From NCBI GenBank assembly GCA_016802295.1, contig JAESIW010000064.1, positions 666,748 through 730,747 on the forward strand: a DNA stretch of 64,000 nt, in the 5' to 3' direction. A program made the position numbers and the translations under genes. Below are positions 14,701 through 27,645 of the stretch, piece by piece. The DNA comes from Brachionus rotundiformis. Taxonomy: Eukaryota; Rotifera; Eurotatoria; Ploima; Brachionidae. Under the pieces are notes generated by a model, which was not told the origin of the DNA, ran no database searches, and was given only the letters and a program-made list of their open reading frames with translations. Position 1 is the first letter of the stretch; each line of letters opens with the position of its first letter.

Positions 14701-17700
14701 TTTACTCAAAATTTTCGAACCAATACAGCCAAATTGGTTAGAGATAAGAAATTATGTTTCTTTTTTAAATTCTCAATTGGTTTTATATGAAAAGTCGAAA
14801 ATTCTAGATCAAGTATTGGGTTTTAGGGCATTATGTCTTGGTCTAATTGTCATAGTGGCGAGTAATTTTGGCTTACCGAGTCTTCAGTCTGTCGAACTGG
14901 ATGGAATTGACATTAAATTAGACACCTATAGGTTGAATGAGAATAGAAAATGGGAAAATTTGATTCATCCATATATGATTTTGGATTCTAGTAGCGAAAA
15001 AGTTACTTTTATTGGAACTCATTTGGACAGAATAACAAAAAAATTTCTGAATCCAAATACTCTAGAGCCATTGACTAATTTTACCAACTATTTTATACCA
15101 ACAATATCCCAAAGCATGTTGATTGAGTTGTTAAAGTTAAGATTACGTATTTTCAATAATTTTAATGAAGACTACCGAATAACTCAACTAGAAATTTTGT
15201 CAAATATAATGAACTTGAATAAGGAAAGATTATTAAAAACTGATCCTGACGAAAGCTATCAGCTAGCTCTAGACAATTGTCTCAAAATGATTGCTATCTA
15301 TTTGAGGTTTGTATGTAAGATACCTGTCGTTCTAATGGGGGAAACTGGATGTGGTAAGTATTTTAATTCGCTCTTAATATCTCATATACTTTTATAATTA
15401 AAAAATACTTTTTAAATTTTTAAAAATCGAAAATCCAAATTTTCAAGTTCGATTTTTTTTTAATGAGATCCTAAATAGATAAAAGACAATCTTATTAACA
15501 TATAAATACAACTTAATCCTAGGTGAAAATTTTGAAGAAGTTTATATTTTAAAAGCCACATAAATATAAATTTCTCATTAATAAACTTAAAAAAATTTTT
15601 TGGCACTCTTTACAAAATTAATAAAAAAAATAGTTTTTTTAATTTTTAAATGCTTATAAATATTATACAGGCTAGAGCATAATTAATTAATTTTAAATTA
15701 GGTAAAACAAGTTTGGTTCAATTTTTCAGCAAATTGGTAAGATCTAATACCAATGAAAACTTGATACACATGAAAATACATGGTGGAACAACACGAGCAG
15801 AAATAAAGAGTTATTTAGATAAAGCCGAGAAAATGTCACTGAAAAATTATCATAGTTTAGATCATACCAGTATTGTGAATCCAGAAATTTTGATAACAGC
15901 CATTCTTTTTTTCGACGAAGCAAATACTACTGAGGAAATTGGTTTAATTAAGGAGATAATGTGTGATGGTACATGTAATGGAGAGACAATTGATTTTGAG
16001 CATGGTTTAAAAATAATCGCCGCCGTTAATCCATACAGAAAGCATTCAGATAAGATGATAGAAAAATTGGAATCAGCAGGACTTGGCTTTTATGTATCTT
16101 CAAGCGATACCAAAGACAAAATTGGCCACATACCAATGAGACAACTAGTTTACAGGGTTCAGCCTCTTCCAACCAGTCTTTTGCCTCTTGTATGGGATTT
16201 TGGTCAGCTTGAGCACTCCGTGGAAAAAGTATACATAGCCAAAATTATATCAGAGATTTTTGAGAATCCACAAAATGAAGATGCAAAAAAAAAACTAGAG
16301 CTAATGATTGATTTGGTTCAAAAAAGCCAAAGTTTTATGCGAAATTCCCAAGATGAGTGCAGTTTTGTAAGTATTCGCGATATTGGACGCATAGTAACCA
16401 TCACCAAGTGGTTCTATTCCCTAAGAGATATCATATTTCCACGACTAAACAAAATATCTAATCCATTCGAGCAAAATCTTCCGCCTCTACTGCGCTCATT
16501 TGTTTTAAGCTTAATGGTTTGCTACCATTCAGCATTGTACAACAATGAAGCAAGGCGTAAATACAGAAATATGATAATTGAAATATATCCAGACAAGACT
16601 TCTTATGACTGGGTTTATAATGAAATTTTTAAATGTCAAAGTGTTTTCTTTGATGAGATTGTTCTTAATCAAAAAAACATAGCTCGAAACTCAGCACTGT
16701 TTGAAAATGTGTTTATGATGATAGTTTGTATTGAGTTAAGAATACCGCTTTTTATTGTTGGTAAACCAGGAAGTTCAAAATCACTGGCAAAATCTATAGT
16801 TAGCCGAGCCATGGAAGGTCGCAATTCCAAATCAGAACTTTTTCAAAATTTAAAAGAGACTTATTTTATAAACTTTCAATGTTCGCCATTGACGACATCA
16901 GAAATGATTCTCAATGCGTTCCAAGAAGCTGCCAAATTTCAGGAATCGACAGACACAAACAAATCTGTTGCAGTGGTCAATTTGGATGAGATAGGTTTAG
17001 CCGAAGGGTCCGAATCAATGCCTTTAAAAGTTCTTCATCCTTTATTAGAATCTGGCGTTGATTTGCACAAGGAACATTCTCAAAAAGTAGCTGTAATTGG
17101 TATAAGTAATTGGGCTCTGGATCCTGCAAAAATGAATCGAGGTCTTTTTGTGTCCAGAGGAGATCCGGATATTGACGAGCTTATCCTTACGGCTAGAGGA
17201 ATTTGCGCATATGATGAAGCTGTTTTGGACAGAATCGAAAGTTACTTGGAAAATATTGCCCAAGCCTATTTAGAAGTGTGCCAACTGGCCAGAGATTATA
17301 AACGGGAATTCTTTGGCCTACGAGATTACTATTCTTTGATAAAAATGATTTTCTATTTCTGCTCTAAAGATAAAGTTCTAACTTGGTCAAAGCTTGAGCA
17401 TGCCATAAGAAGAAATTTTGGTGGTCTAGAAATAGACTGTGTGGCACCATTTAAGAACTGTTTATATCCATTATTGGCAGATAAATTCTCACCAATTGAT
17501 CCTAGTTGCGATACATTGTCTCTTGTTGAATCTGCCCTAAAAGAAGAATACCTTGACTCGAAATCAAGGTATTTACTATTTCTAACAGATAATAGCTCTG
17601 TAATTGATATTGCCCTACAATTGGGAGAAAAATGTGGTATATCCTTGCAAAGTGTTTCTGTAATTTTCAGCTCTGGATTCCGTTTTGACCAAGAATACAC

Positions 17701-20700
17701 TGAAATATGCCGAAATATTAGCCTTATAAAGCATAGTATGGAAATCGGAAAAACAGTTGTGCTTCTCAATGCCTACAATTTGTACGAGAGTCTCTACGAT
17801 GCCCTGAATCAGTACTATTATGAATTTGCTGGACAAAAATATGTAGACTTGGGACTTGGTACGCACAGAATAAAGTGTTTAGTACATGAAAATTTTCGAT
17901 TGATTATTATAGCCGACCGTGAGGCTGTATATGATTCCAAAAAATTTCCAATACCATTAATAAATCGCTTAGAAAAACATTTCCTTAATGCAGATACAAT
18001 TTTAACTAGTAGCCAAAAAGAAATTGTAGAAAAAATCAAGAAGTGGATTCGAGTCCATAAGCTTAGTATAGTTGGCCTACACAGTGACGCTGCAGCAAGC
18101 ATTGTCTTGAATTTGAGTAATCAAGGTGTAAACGAAGAGGAAGTATTTCAAAGAGCCCGTCAAACAATCCTCCAATGTGCAACTCCAGAGTCTGTAATTT
18201 GCCAAAAAGATGAAAATTTACACCATGATTATTTAAATATCCAAAAACATTTTTGTTTAAAAGAATTGCTTGGTTATCACTTGACCAAAACAGGTGGTCA
18301 TTCTAGTCTTGTTCAAATATCTTCGTTCTGTAAATCAACCATCATTAATCTAAATCTAGATTTAAATGTTAAAACTGTTGATTTTTGCTTGCTACAATCG
18401 TTTGACACTCAGCATCAATTTGTGTCAAAATTAAACCAATTTTATAATTCAGCTGAAACCAGTGGGGTCCTTTTGATCCAAGCTGATTTGAATACATCAA
18501 ACTGGGATCTTGTTTCGTGCGCTCGATACTACATAACAGAGTTTCACAATTCTGTAAAATCTGATAAAAATATTCATGTAGTTTTAGTGGTGCTAATGGA
18601 AAAAGAGAACCAAAATTTTGCTACTTTTCAACATGGATGGTGTTGCTATCATTTGGATGAAATAGAAGAACCTCCTGAACACTTACCAGATCTTGATTTG
18701 CTCAACAAATACACTCTAAGTGAAATATTACATAAAGGTTTGGAAAATGATGATGAAATAATGGAAATAGATGGTTCCATTAAATTTTCCATTTATTCGC
18801 TATTAAAAAAACTCTCTCACAAAGCATGTTCATTAATCAGAGATACTAATCTAACCCGGACTATTTCCAGAATCGACCTTTTCAATAGCCTTTGTGATAA
18901 CAAAGAGTTTGTTCAAATTCTAACAAAGCGTTTGATAAATTTACAAAATGATAAGGAAAAAAATTATATGGTAAATAATTCATCTTCTTTGCTCAACAAT
19001 ATTTGTCAAAATGTTACAGAAAATTTAACTCTTAGACGTTCATGTGAAAATTATTTGGTAAATAGACTTTCTCCACTGTTGGCATTTGTGCTAAGTAAAG
19101 TTGACTTGTATTCAAATTTGAACGTTTTAGCAGATTCATTGGGACATCAAAATTGGAGGTCTAATCTTTGGCTACATATATTCGGCAACGAAGCCTTGTT
19201 GAAAATTCACTATACGGATATGAGATGTGAAGAGACTGGCGAGCAGTATGTATTTGATTGCCATTCAGATTTTGTTAAGAAAAATATATTCGATTCACCA
19301 GCAAATCTTAGACCAAATTTACCATTTTTTTGGCTTTTGATATCACAGTTTAATTTGTTGCACTCAAATTTAAAAACTTGCTCTTCAGCTCAAGACCAAA
19401 TTCAAATGATACCAAGGTTTATTTCTCTCAATCCGTTGTATCAACTCTTTAATGACTTAACATTAAAATTCGATTCCACATTTAGCTCAGTCATTTTGGA
19501 TTTTTATGTCCGAGATTTCCTTTTGATTAATTGTGAAATCAGAAGCCATCAATGCTTAATTGTTCTGAATAATTTTTTGCTTCAAAATGTCTCAGATATA
19601 GAGGCACTTCACACCAAATTGGCTATGGTACATTGTTTTTTTGACTCTATTCAATCTAAATGCAACATGTTCTGTAAATTTGTCAATTTACAACCTGGAA
19701 TCGAGTACCATATTAAAAATTTAAATGAATTAGATATGGAAGCTTGTGAGTTAAGTTTTTCAAAATTTAAAAATGATTTCCGCATTGAGATGGACTATTT
19801 GGACAAGGTTTATGAAATAACACAACTTGCTGGTCAATTATTAACAGTTAAAATGAATGATAAAATTTATCATCAATATCAAGTTTTGTGTGCTCTTAAG
19901 TACTTTATTGACATGGTGAAAAAGTTTATTCGTGACCATGAACAGCTTAAAGATCAAAATACCCAGCTATTTCGATATTCATTAGATATATTTTATCAAT
20001 TATCATCGGATTTTAATTCAAAATATTTTAAAGAAAATGTAGATTTTAAAAGAGAAGGTATTAATCAGATGCATAAGTTTATCATTCATTGCGATTCAGA
20101 ATTTACCAGCAAATTACCAGAATTATTTTTAAATCTTAGAGATTATTTGAGCTCATTTTATTTAGACATAATAGACAATTTATGTTTTGATAATTTATTT
20201 GGAAGAAACCCAGAAAATAACTGTATCAAAAGTATTTTAGAGGTTGTAACTAGCAAAAAAATTGACAATGTATTTGAGCTTAATTTCATGCACAGATCTC
20301 TAATAATTCAAATAATATTTAAAAATTATTCAGATGTTGTCAAGGATCATTTGTCTAAATGGTTCCATAATCAGTCATATATTGGCAATGATTTATTTTC
20401 ATCTGCCGAAGAAGTATCAATTTTGTATCTAAATTGCGTTTTTGATGGATTAATGACTGGATGCATTGATAATTCAATTGGTCAACAACTGGCCTTTGCT
20501 GTCCAAATTAGTAGCGAGCTTCTAGCAGCCCAAACTCTACTAGTGCGCACATTAAAACAGAAGCTCATAAGATACCAATCATTCGAAGTTCAGAGTTTAG
20601 TTTTAATATCAAAATTTAAATTCTGTGTTAGCATATTTACAAAATTTATCTATTCTGAAAAAGCTTATCAACAAGTAAAAGATATGCAAGAATTTCAGGA

Positions 20701-23700
20701 TTTAAATAAAAATTTAAAAAAATTAGTTGAAACTACAATTGATCAAGGAAATACTTTTACGTTTATAAACTTTTTGATAAAAGATCTTATCAGGAGATAT
20801 AGCTCGTCCAGTGTAAAATTTGTTATGAAAATTGATGAGATAAATTGGGTCACACCGGAACAACTAATGGGAAATAATGACTCAGTAATAGACCGATACG
20901 TGCTTCTTGATGAGCCATATATGCTTACCAAAAAAGCTATTTTAGATTGCTTCTCTACAAGAACTACGCAACCTTTAGATGAATTAATTGAGCATAAAAA
21001 GACTTCTGAACCCTATATATGCCTTGCTCTTTACCAAAATGTGACAATTTTGGCCAAAAATATGTCCGATTCAATTTCAAATTTGACTTCAATATTCGAA
21101 CCATGGCTCAAGTTAACCTATCCAAAAGATATTGATATCTTTGCTCCATTTTTAAACAACTCTTTCTCAAATATATTTAAAGTAAATGATGAAAATTGGT
21201 GCGATATTGATATAACAATGGTTTTAGTTCAGCTCAAGTACTCTATTTTATTTTCAAAATTAACTTTAATTGAGCCATTGAGAAAAATACTAACTCAACC
21301 AGAGCTGATTCAAGACTGGTATCTTCCAACTATGCCGCAAGACAACTTGTTTGACATCAAAATAGCCCTACAAAGTCACAGTGCTACAAACAGGTTCTAT
21401 TCATGTCCCAATGGTCACATATACGTGATTGGTGATTGTGGTCGACCTTGGATAATGGACAAATGCAAAACTTGTGGTGAAGCTATTGGAGGTGAGCAAC
21501 ATACACTTGTGAAAAATAACTCTTTGATAGACGATTCTATTCATGACAAGACAATGAAAGGCTATTGTATTCAGAATATGTGCAATCGGTCTGAGAATAT
21601 GAGATCGTTGAACATGGCAGGATTTTTTTATGAAAGATTTATAATAGATGCATGTATGTACCTGGCTTTGGGAGATATGGAACAAAATCAAGAAGCAGTG
21701 ATGAGCGGAATGATTCACAAAGAAAATGATCTTGGAATATTTTTCCTTAATAGAATTAAGAACGATTTGAATCTTTTGGCTTTTGAACTGAATCTTAACA
21801 TGGATGAGATATTTTTGCTGATACATTTAAGTGTCAAAAAGTTTTTAAATAGCCATTCTGATAGCCAAGAGTTTTCTTTTAAGACCAAAATAAGTAGACA
21901 AGAGTGGGAGGAAAATTTTTATAGGGTTTTTTTTGGCAATATACTGGAAAATTTGAACAAAGAGTTGTCTGAGTCAAATATAAAAATTCGTGAGAAAAAT
22001 CAGGAATTTTCAAACAAAGATAACAATCAGTCTGCTTTGTACTTTATGGCATATGAGCTTATTCCAATGGACCCTTCAAAAACCACCTTTTTATACGAAA
22101 ATGAACTCTTTTGGAAATATAGACCGAACATATCTTTCGATTTGATATCAAAAGAATTCGCCAAAGTACAAAAAAATAAAAACAACTATTCCATTTTGAA
22201 TAAATTTATCGAAATTAATTCACATTTGGAACTATTGGCTAATTTGGCTCATATAATGCAAATGGTTAATATATTTAAAGAAAAATTCAATAAGAATATT
22301 TTTAAGTATAAAGCAAGAGATACAAGTATTGGCGAATTTTTGTCTAAAATAAGTATGCCAAAAGATTGGTCAATTGAAAAAATAAAATCATGCGTGACTG
22401 CATATCAAGATGCCTGGGCTTTTATTCAACCAAAAATTGGTGAATTCGGTAAGTTTCTATTTACATGGCTCATCTAGGGTGCTTTTTTTAGTTGATAGAA
22501 CGATCTTTTAAATGTGTCAAGTTGTGTAATAGAATCTAATTAAAATCAAGTAGAATTCAGTGTTTTTTATTTTAATTTTTCACATATTTTTTCAATTTTA
22601 AATCATTCTATTGAATAAAAAAAAGAGCTGTTTTTCGTAGAAACTAGATTCAAGTTATTAGGAAAAGTAATTAAATTAGTATATCTTAAAAGAATATTTA
22701 CACAAAATTAAATCACAATTATTTATATAAATATTTACAGATAATCAAGTGTTTAAATTAAAAATTTTATCTTTATCATCAAATATTCTTTTATTTTTCT
22801 ATTGTGACTCGTATAAAATAGACAAATAAAAACATCAGTTTTTTTCACTTTACAAAATAAATATATTATATAATAGTTAATTACTAAGTATGTTTGCCTA
22901 AAACGAAATAAATTTTAAGTTATTATAAATTTTTTGAGAAAACTATAACGTATTTAAAAGAAAAAAATTTCTTCAAAAAAAAAATTCATATTTACACAAA
23001 CGAAATTTGAATAAAAAATAAAATGTTTGTAATAAATAATTCAAATATTTAAATCTGTAAACCATATTTGTCAAAAGATTTTATCTTTTTAAAAAGCACT
23101 CAGTATCTTTTAACCCCAAGCCAAATAATTAATAAATTTTTTTTAAGTTTTGAATAATTTTCCCAATCAAAAGCTTTCCTTAACATTCCAGCACACCTTT
23201 GACATGACAACTAAATTATCTTTTTTTTTACCAACCATTAATGGCGATGGTTTCCTATCTTATGTAATAATATACTACATGAGCAAAATTCAGAACGAAA
23301 TGCTTGATCTATGTACAAAAAATTTTAGTCACATACTGACCAAGTCAGTTAGCCAGTTCGATAGCCAAAACCATTTGATTACCTTTGATAAAAATTCTGA
23401 CTTATTGCGAATTTTGCAGTCGAATTTCTCCTATAATTCAAGAGAACACAAATTTGTGTTCAGATACGAAAACATTGAGAACCAGATAGTGGAAAAATAT
23501 CTACGTTCCAAGGCTAAAATTGATTTGAACTCGATTCCTGTTTTTGAATATTCAGATGAAATAACCAATTTTAGAACTTTTAAGCGTCTAAATGAGCAAG
23601 TTGTCCAAGAATCATTGAAGCTTGTTGACCAGGCCGAAATAATGGATCAATTTAAGAATATAAGTGAATTGTCTGAAGCCTTGAACACTCTACGCTTGAT

Positions 23701-24292
23701 AATTGATTACGCTACTGTTACTTTGCTAAATCCAAATGACTCTCTTGGTGACTTTTTGAAAAATATTTACTCAGGGTCGTTGCTAAAACAAACTGAGACA
23801 ATTTTAAAAACAAAAATTTTAGACCATGGAAAATTAAAAAATTTAAAGCTTATTTGGATTTTATTAATTACGAAAAAATCTATTTTGGTAACTAATAGTG
23901 GTCAAAATCCATTTGAAAGTTTGAATGATTTATTTAAAAACGAGACCATGCTCAAATTGGACTTGAATATGGACAAATCTAATTTGATCTCATTGACCAT
24001 TATTTTGTATCAAATTATTGACACACTTCTCTCAAATAAAACAGGAGATGATATTAAAATTTATTCTAAAATCCCGTAAGTACAGCTTGGATTTAAGTTT
24101 GTTTGGATATCTAAGAGTTTTTTTTCATTTTTAAGTGTAAAAGACATGTTTGATTCATTAGAACTTTTGGACCAGATTATTTTGCTTGATAACTACGTTT
24201 TGCCAAAAAATTTTTTGAATCAAACAAGTGAAGAAACCAAAATGGACTGTATTTATTCAATTTGGAAACAAGTTTGTCTTCAATGGAAGTGA
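8777..24292 (+). CDS. RNF213-like giant AAA+ ATPase with RZ zinc finger, RING finger not found
   Basis: Exons 8777-9063, 9124-9807, 9851-10244, 10409-15353, 15702-22448, 23148-24075 and 24136-24292 sum to 14,142 bases, an intact frame of 4,713 residues (human RNF213 is about 5,200). A P-loop SDKSGNGKST lies near residue 1658. The AAA3 P-loop GETGCGKTSL near 2100 is split by an intron, with Walker B FFDEANTT near 2170. AAA4 has P-loop VGKPGSSKSLAKSIV near 2455, Walker B VNLDEIGLAEGSE near 2525, and SNWALDPAKMNRGLFVSR near 2569. The RZ finger (CPNGH, GDCGRP, DKCKTCGEAIGG) lies near 4004-4045. RNF213 is a dynein-like AAA+ ubiquitin ligase that coats lipid droplets and cytosolic bacteria. The segment between about 3490 and 3587, where the RING sits in vertebrates, has no Cys/His cluster. 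ATG 8777 abuts a splice acceptor, so the 5' UTR is spliced on. Confidence 0.92.
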
Positions 24293-27200
24293 TTTTTTAG
24301 CATTCAAATAAAGCAATTATAAAGCGTATTAAACGAGCCATAAATTTTTACATTTAATTTAAAATTAATTTATAATAAAATTTAATCAATACGAATTATT
24401 AGTCTTCTTGTTAGTTTTTAGTTTCCAGGTTGCAATTTACTTGTTTTGTGAATTTATACATGGCAAACTAACTGCACGCTAAATTAAAAATCTAATTGAT
24501 TTTTTTTAAATTCTAGTTTGTTCGCTCGCTTTCCATATTTCCTTTATAAAAAGCTTTTCATTTTTAGCTATAAAAAAGATTAATAAATTCAAATACAATG
24601 ATTAATTAGACTTAAATATGAACAAAGTTAATAAATATTTTTGATGTCCATTTTGAAAATTGGTGAAAAGTATAATAAAATGTATCTATGGATACAGTTT
24701 TGATGTTTTTATTTAATCTATTCGAATCTTTATTCTACACCTTTTGGTGTTTTTTTTTTCTATAAATACCGTGGGTGTCATATTGAAACTCATTATTGTA
24801 AATTTCAAAGGATAAGTGAAACATAATTTTTTCAGCATTTAATAAAAAATTACAGCTGAAATTTTTTATAGAGAGAAATTTATTTTATTTTTTTTTAGAT
24901 AGATCCGCAATGAATTTCAAGAGAATTTAAAAATTTTTCTAAATTTAGAAAAATTATTGAATTTCTAACAACTTGTCTCCAATGAATCGATATAATTTAG
25001 ATTTTAAATTTAAGAAAATTATTAACAAAAATAAAGATAAGCAAGATGATTAATAATGTCATTAAGATACATTTTAGGATAGAAAAATTTTGATTAATGT
25101 AAATTATTTTAAATATAAAACGAATAATAAATTAACTTTGGGCGGTAATGTAATGTAAAGTTAAGTAATTTGATTAGGACAGATGAATGTTTTGAACATA
25201 ATAAATTTAAATTAAAAAGACATTTTAATAAGCCTTGGATAACGGGCTCATTAGATACAAAAAGTATTTTTGTTAGTGATAACGAAATTATTTTTTTATA
25301 TGTAGGTTTTTAATTATCTCTAGAATTTGCTGACTGTTTTTCAAAGCTCTTACGTGAACACGACAAGTTCTTTGCCAAGCTAATTAATTTATTAAGATTT
25401 AGACTAATGCTATTTAATTTCTAATTATTTTCTTGTTCTCTAATTTAAAGTGTTTGAGCGAACAAGCTAGATTTTCAGCTTCCAAATGGCTTGTTTCATA
25501 TTTTTTGACTAAATATTTGAATTTGGTAGCGTCGCTTAATCACTTCTTATGTTTTAAGTTTGGTAAATCAATAGCAAATAACATTTTTCATAATATTATT
25601 TTTCTTAATTTTAGATTTGTGTATCAAAATTTAAGCTTATTTAATTAAATTTACTCCTATTAGAAAAATTTACAACTACTTTGAGTAGAGGCTATAAAAA
25701 TTTAAAACTAAGTACTTGAATCGAAAGGTTTTTGGTTACAAGTTGGCATTGTGGACCTGAAATTTGTTGGTTTTCTCTAATGGATCTCTAAAAAGTGGTT
25801 GAATTATCCGAACCAGGATTATTGTCTCGGAAACAAGTGCTAAATTAGTTGATAAAAATTTATAGATATTGATATAAAAGGCCTCTATTTTCTAATTTTA
25901 TGACAAATAAACAAAAATTAGCATTTAGAAGCAAATGTTTACCCATATCCTAAGCAAACCAATCTTTAATATAAATTTATTTTTTGTTAAGCAATGCTTT
26001 AATTTGTTGGCATTCTCCATAGAATAAAATCATATCGATTTTTGGAAAAATCGCATCGCCAACAATAATAAATTAAACTTGATTTATTTATCAATTTAGT
26101 ATCGAATTACAAAGGTACACTAGAATTCCCATCGGTGTGTAATTGGCGCAAAATTTAGAAACAATCCAAATTCAATGGTAACATTTTGAGTTCTTTTTTT
26201 CAAATGTAAATTTTTAAATAAGAAACTCAGCAAGCTATAATAGCTATAATTGTTTTAGTCATGTTTAGCAAATTAAGATTATTGATTCTAGCTATCTGTT
26301 GATAATTTGGATTTTTAATATTTAATTTGTGGTATATCTTATGCAATGAATTTAATGTCAGTAGTGTAGAAAATGCACCTTTCTATTTGCCAAGTCAAAT
26401 TTTTCTTAGAACGTAATTTTCTTAAAGATGTTATTCTAATCTAGATTCCAAATTCGCAAAATGTTTTAGCTACCAATTTTGCCAGTATAAATAATCTAAC
26501 AAGACAGATAGAACAAGATTTTAAATATTTCATTGGATTAATTGGATTAGCTTAAAACGTTTATTAAAATCTGTATAAGTATTCTAAAGGTTACTTTATT
26601 TGTAATTAACTCAAATTCCTCAAAGCACTAGCTTCTAGAATAAGATTTAAAAGCTTATTAGATTTAAATGCTGATAGATTTGAAGCTTTATCAGCTGATA
26701 CGTCTTTCAATCATTTTACCTATGCTTATGGGCTAAAAATGGTTAAAAATTTAATCAAATTTGCATCATTAAATGATAATTTAAGTCAATAGAAACATAA
26801 CTGGGATTTTTTTAATCAAATTTTATCACGCCATATGCTTGTTTATTTAGAATTATTTTATTTGTAAGCATCCTGTGATGAGTTTAAGTGCAATCTTGAT
26901 TTTAAATTAAATTCAAATTTATTAAAAATTCCAGATTTTTGGTTCCCAAAGAAAATAATGTTTGATTTAGCATGGTTTATTAAGCAAAAAAATTATTTTT
27001 TAATGAGTAATTTTTAAAAAAGTCTTGTATACCGGATATCACCAAAATTAATTGTTTAAATTTTCCGGTTTCAGATTCCTGCATATACTGGTGCTCACAT
27101 GTTACCATTTTTATCGATTTAGAACTAAAAATTTTATTTCTAATTTCTGGCGATGATGACGCTAATAATTTTTCAAAACTTAATATTAAAATGCTTAAAT

Positions 27201-27645
27201 CATAAAAAATTTAATTTTAATAATTGTATTATTTTTATTGTAAAGTAATGCCGTCCAAATTATTCCTTGAATTATGCTTGAAATCGAAGATTAAAATTAG
27301 CTTTTGTTTGGAACAATAATTGGATCATAAGATCACTTGTTTATTACAATACATTTTTCATATGATTTTATTTTGTTTATTTTTAGGCAAAGCCTGAAGC
27401 TAAACGCTAACATTAAATAAGAAAACAGCTTGACAATTTTAATTTACCATTGGAGAGTTTTACATTAAGTAAATATTTGTTTAAGTGATATAAAAAAGTA
27501 ATAAAAATTTTTAAAAAATTAGTTATTTACCATTTAGAATAAGAGGTCGATTTGAAAATATGATTAATAATTTTATTTTATAAAGGTAATTTTTTTAATT
27601 ACATGTTTTTTTTTAGATAAAATTGAATAAATTAAATAATCCAAA
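24293..27645. other. Long intergenic spacer, nothing recognised
   Basis: About 3.35 kb of AT-rich DNA. One open frame (about 25433-25648, +) has no ATG, no recognisable domain and no codon pattern, so I do not call it. No tRNA-like cloverleaf, repeat or transposon remnant was seen. The end (TTTTTTTTAG at about 27616) is a splice acceptor 29 bases upstream of the next ATG. Confidence 0.5.

Noticed and set aside
17353..18102. Several minus-strand open frames of 80-140 residues
   Set aside because: All are antisense shadows of the 6.7-kb RNF213-like exon, which has unmistakable protein motifs.
25433..25648. 71-residue plus-strand open frame in the long spacer
   Set aside because: No ATG start, no domain, no splice context that extends it, and ordinary AT-rich composition.
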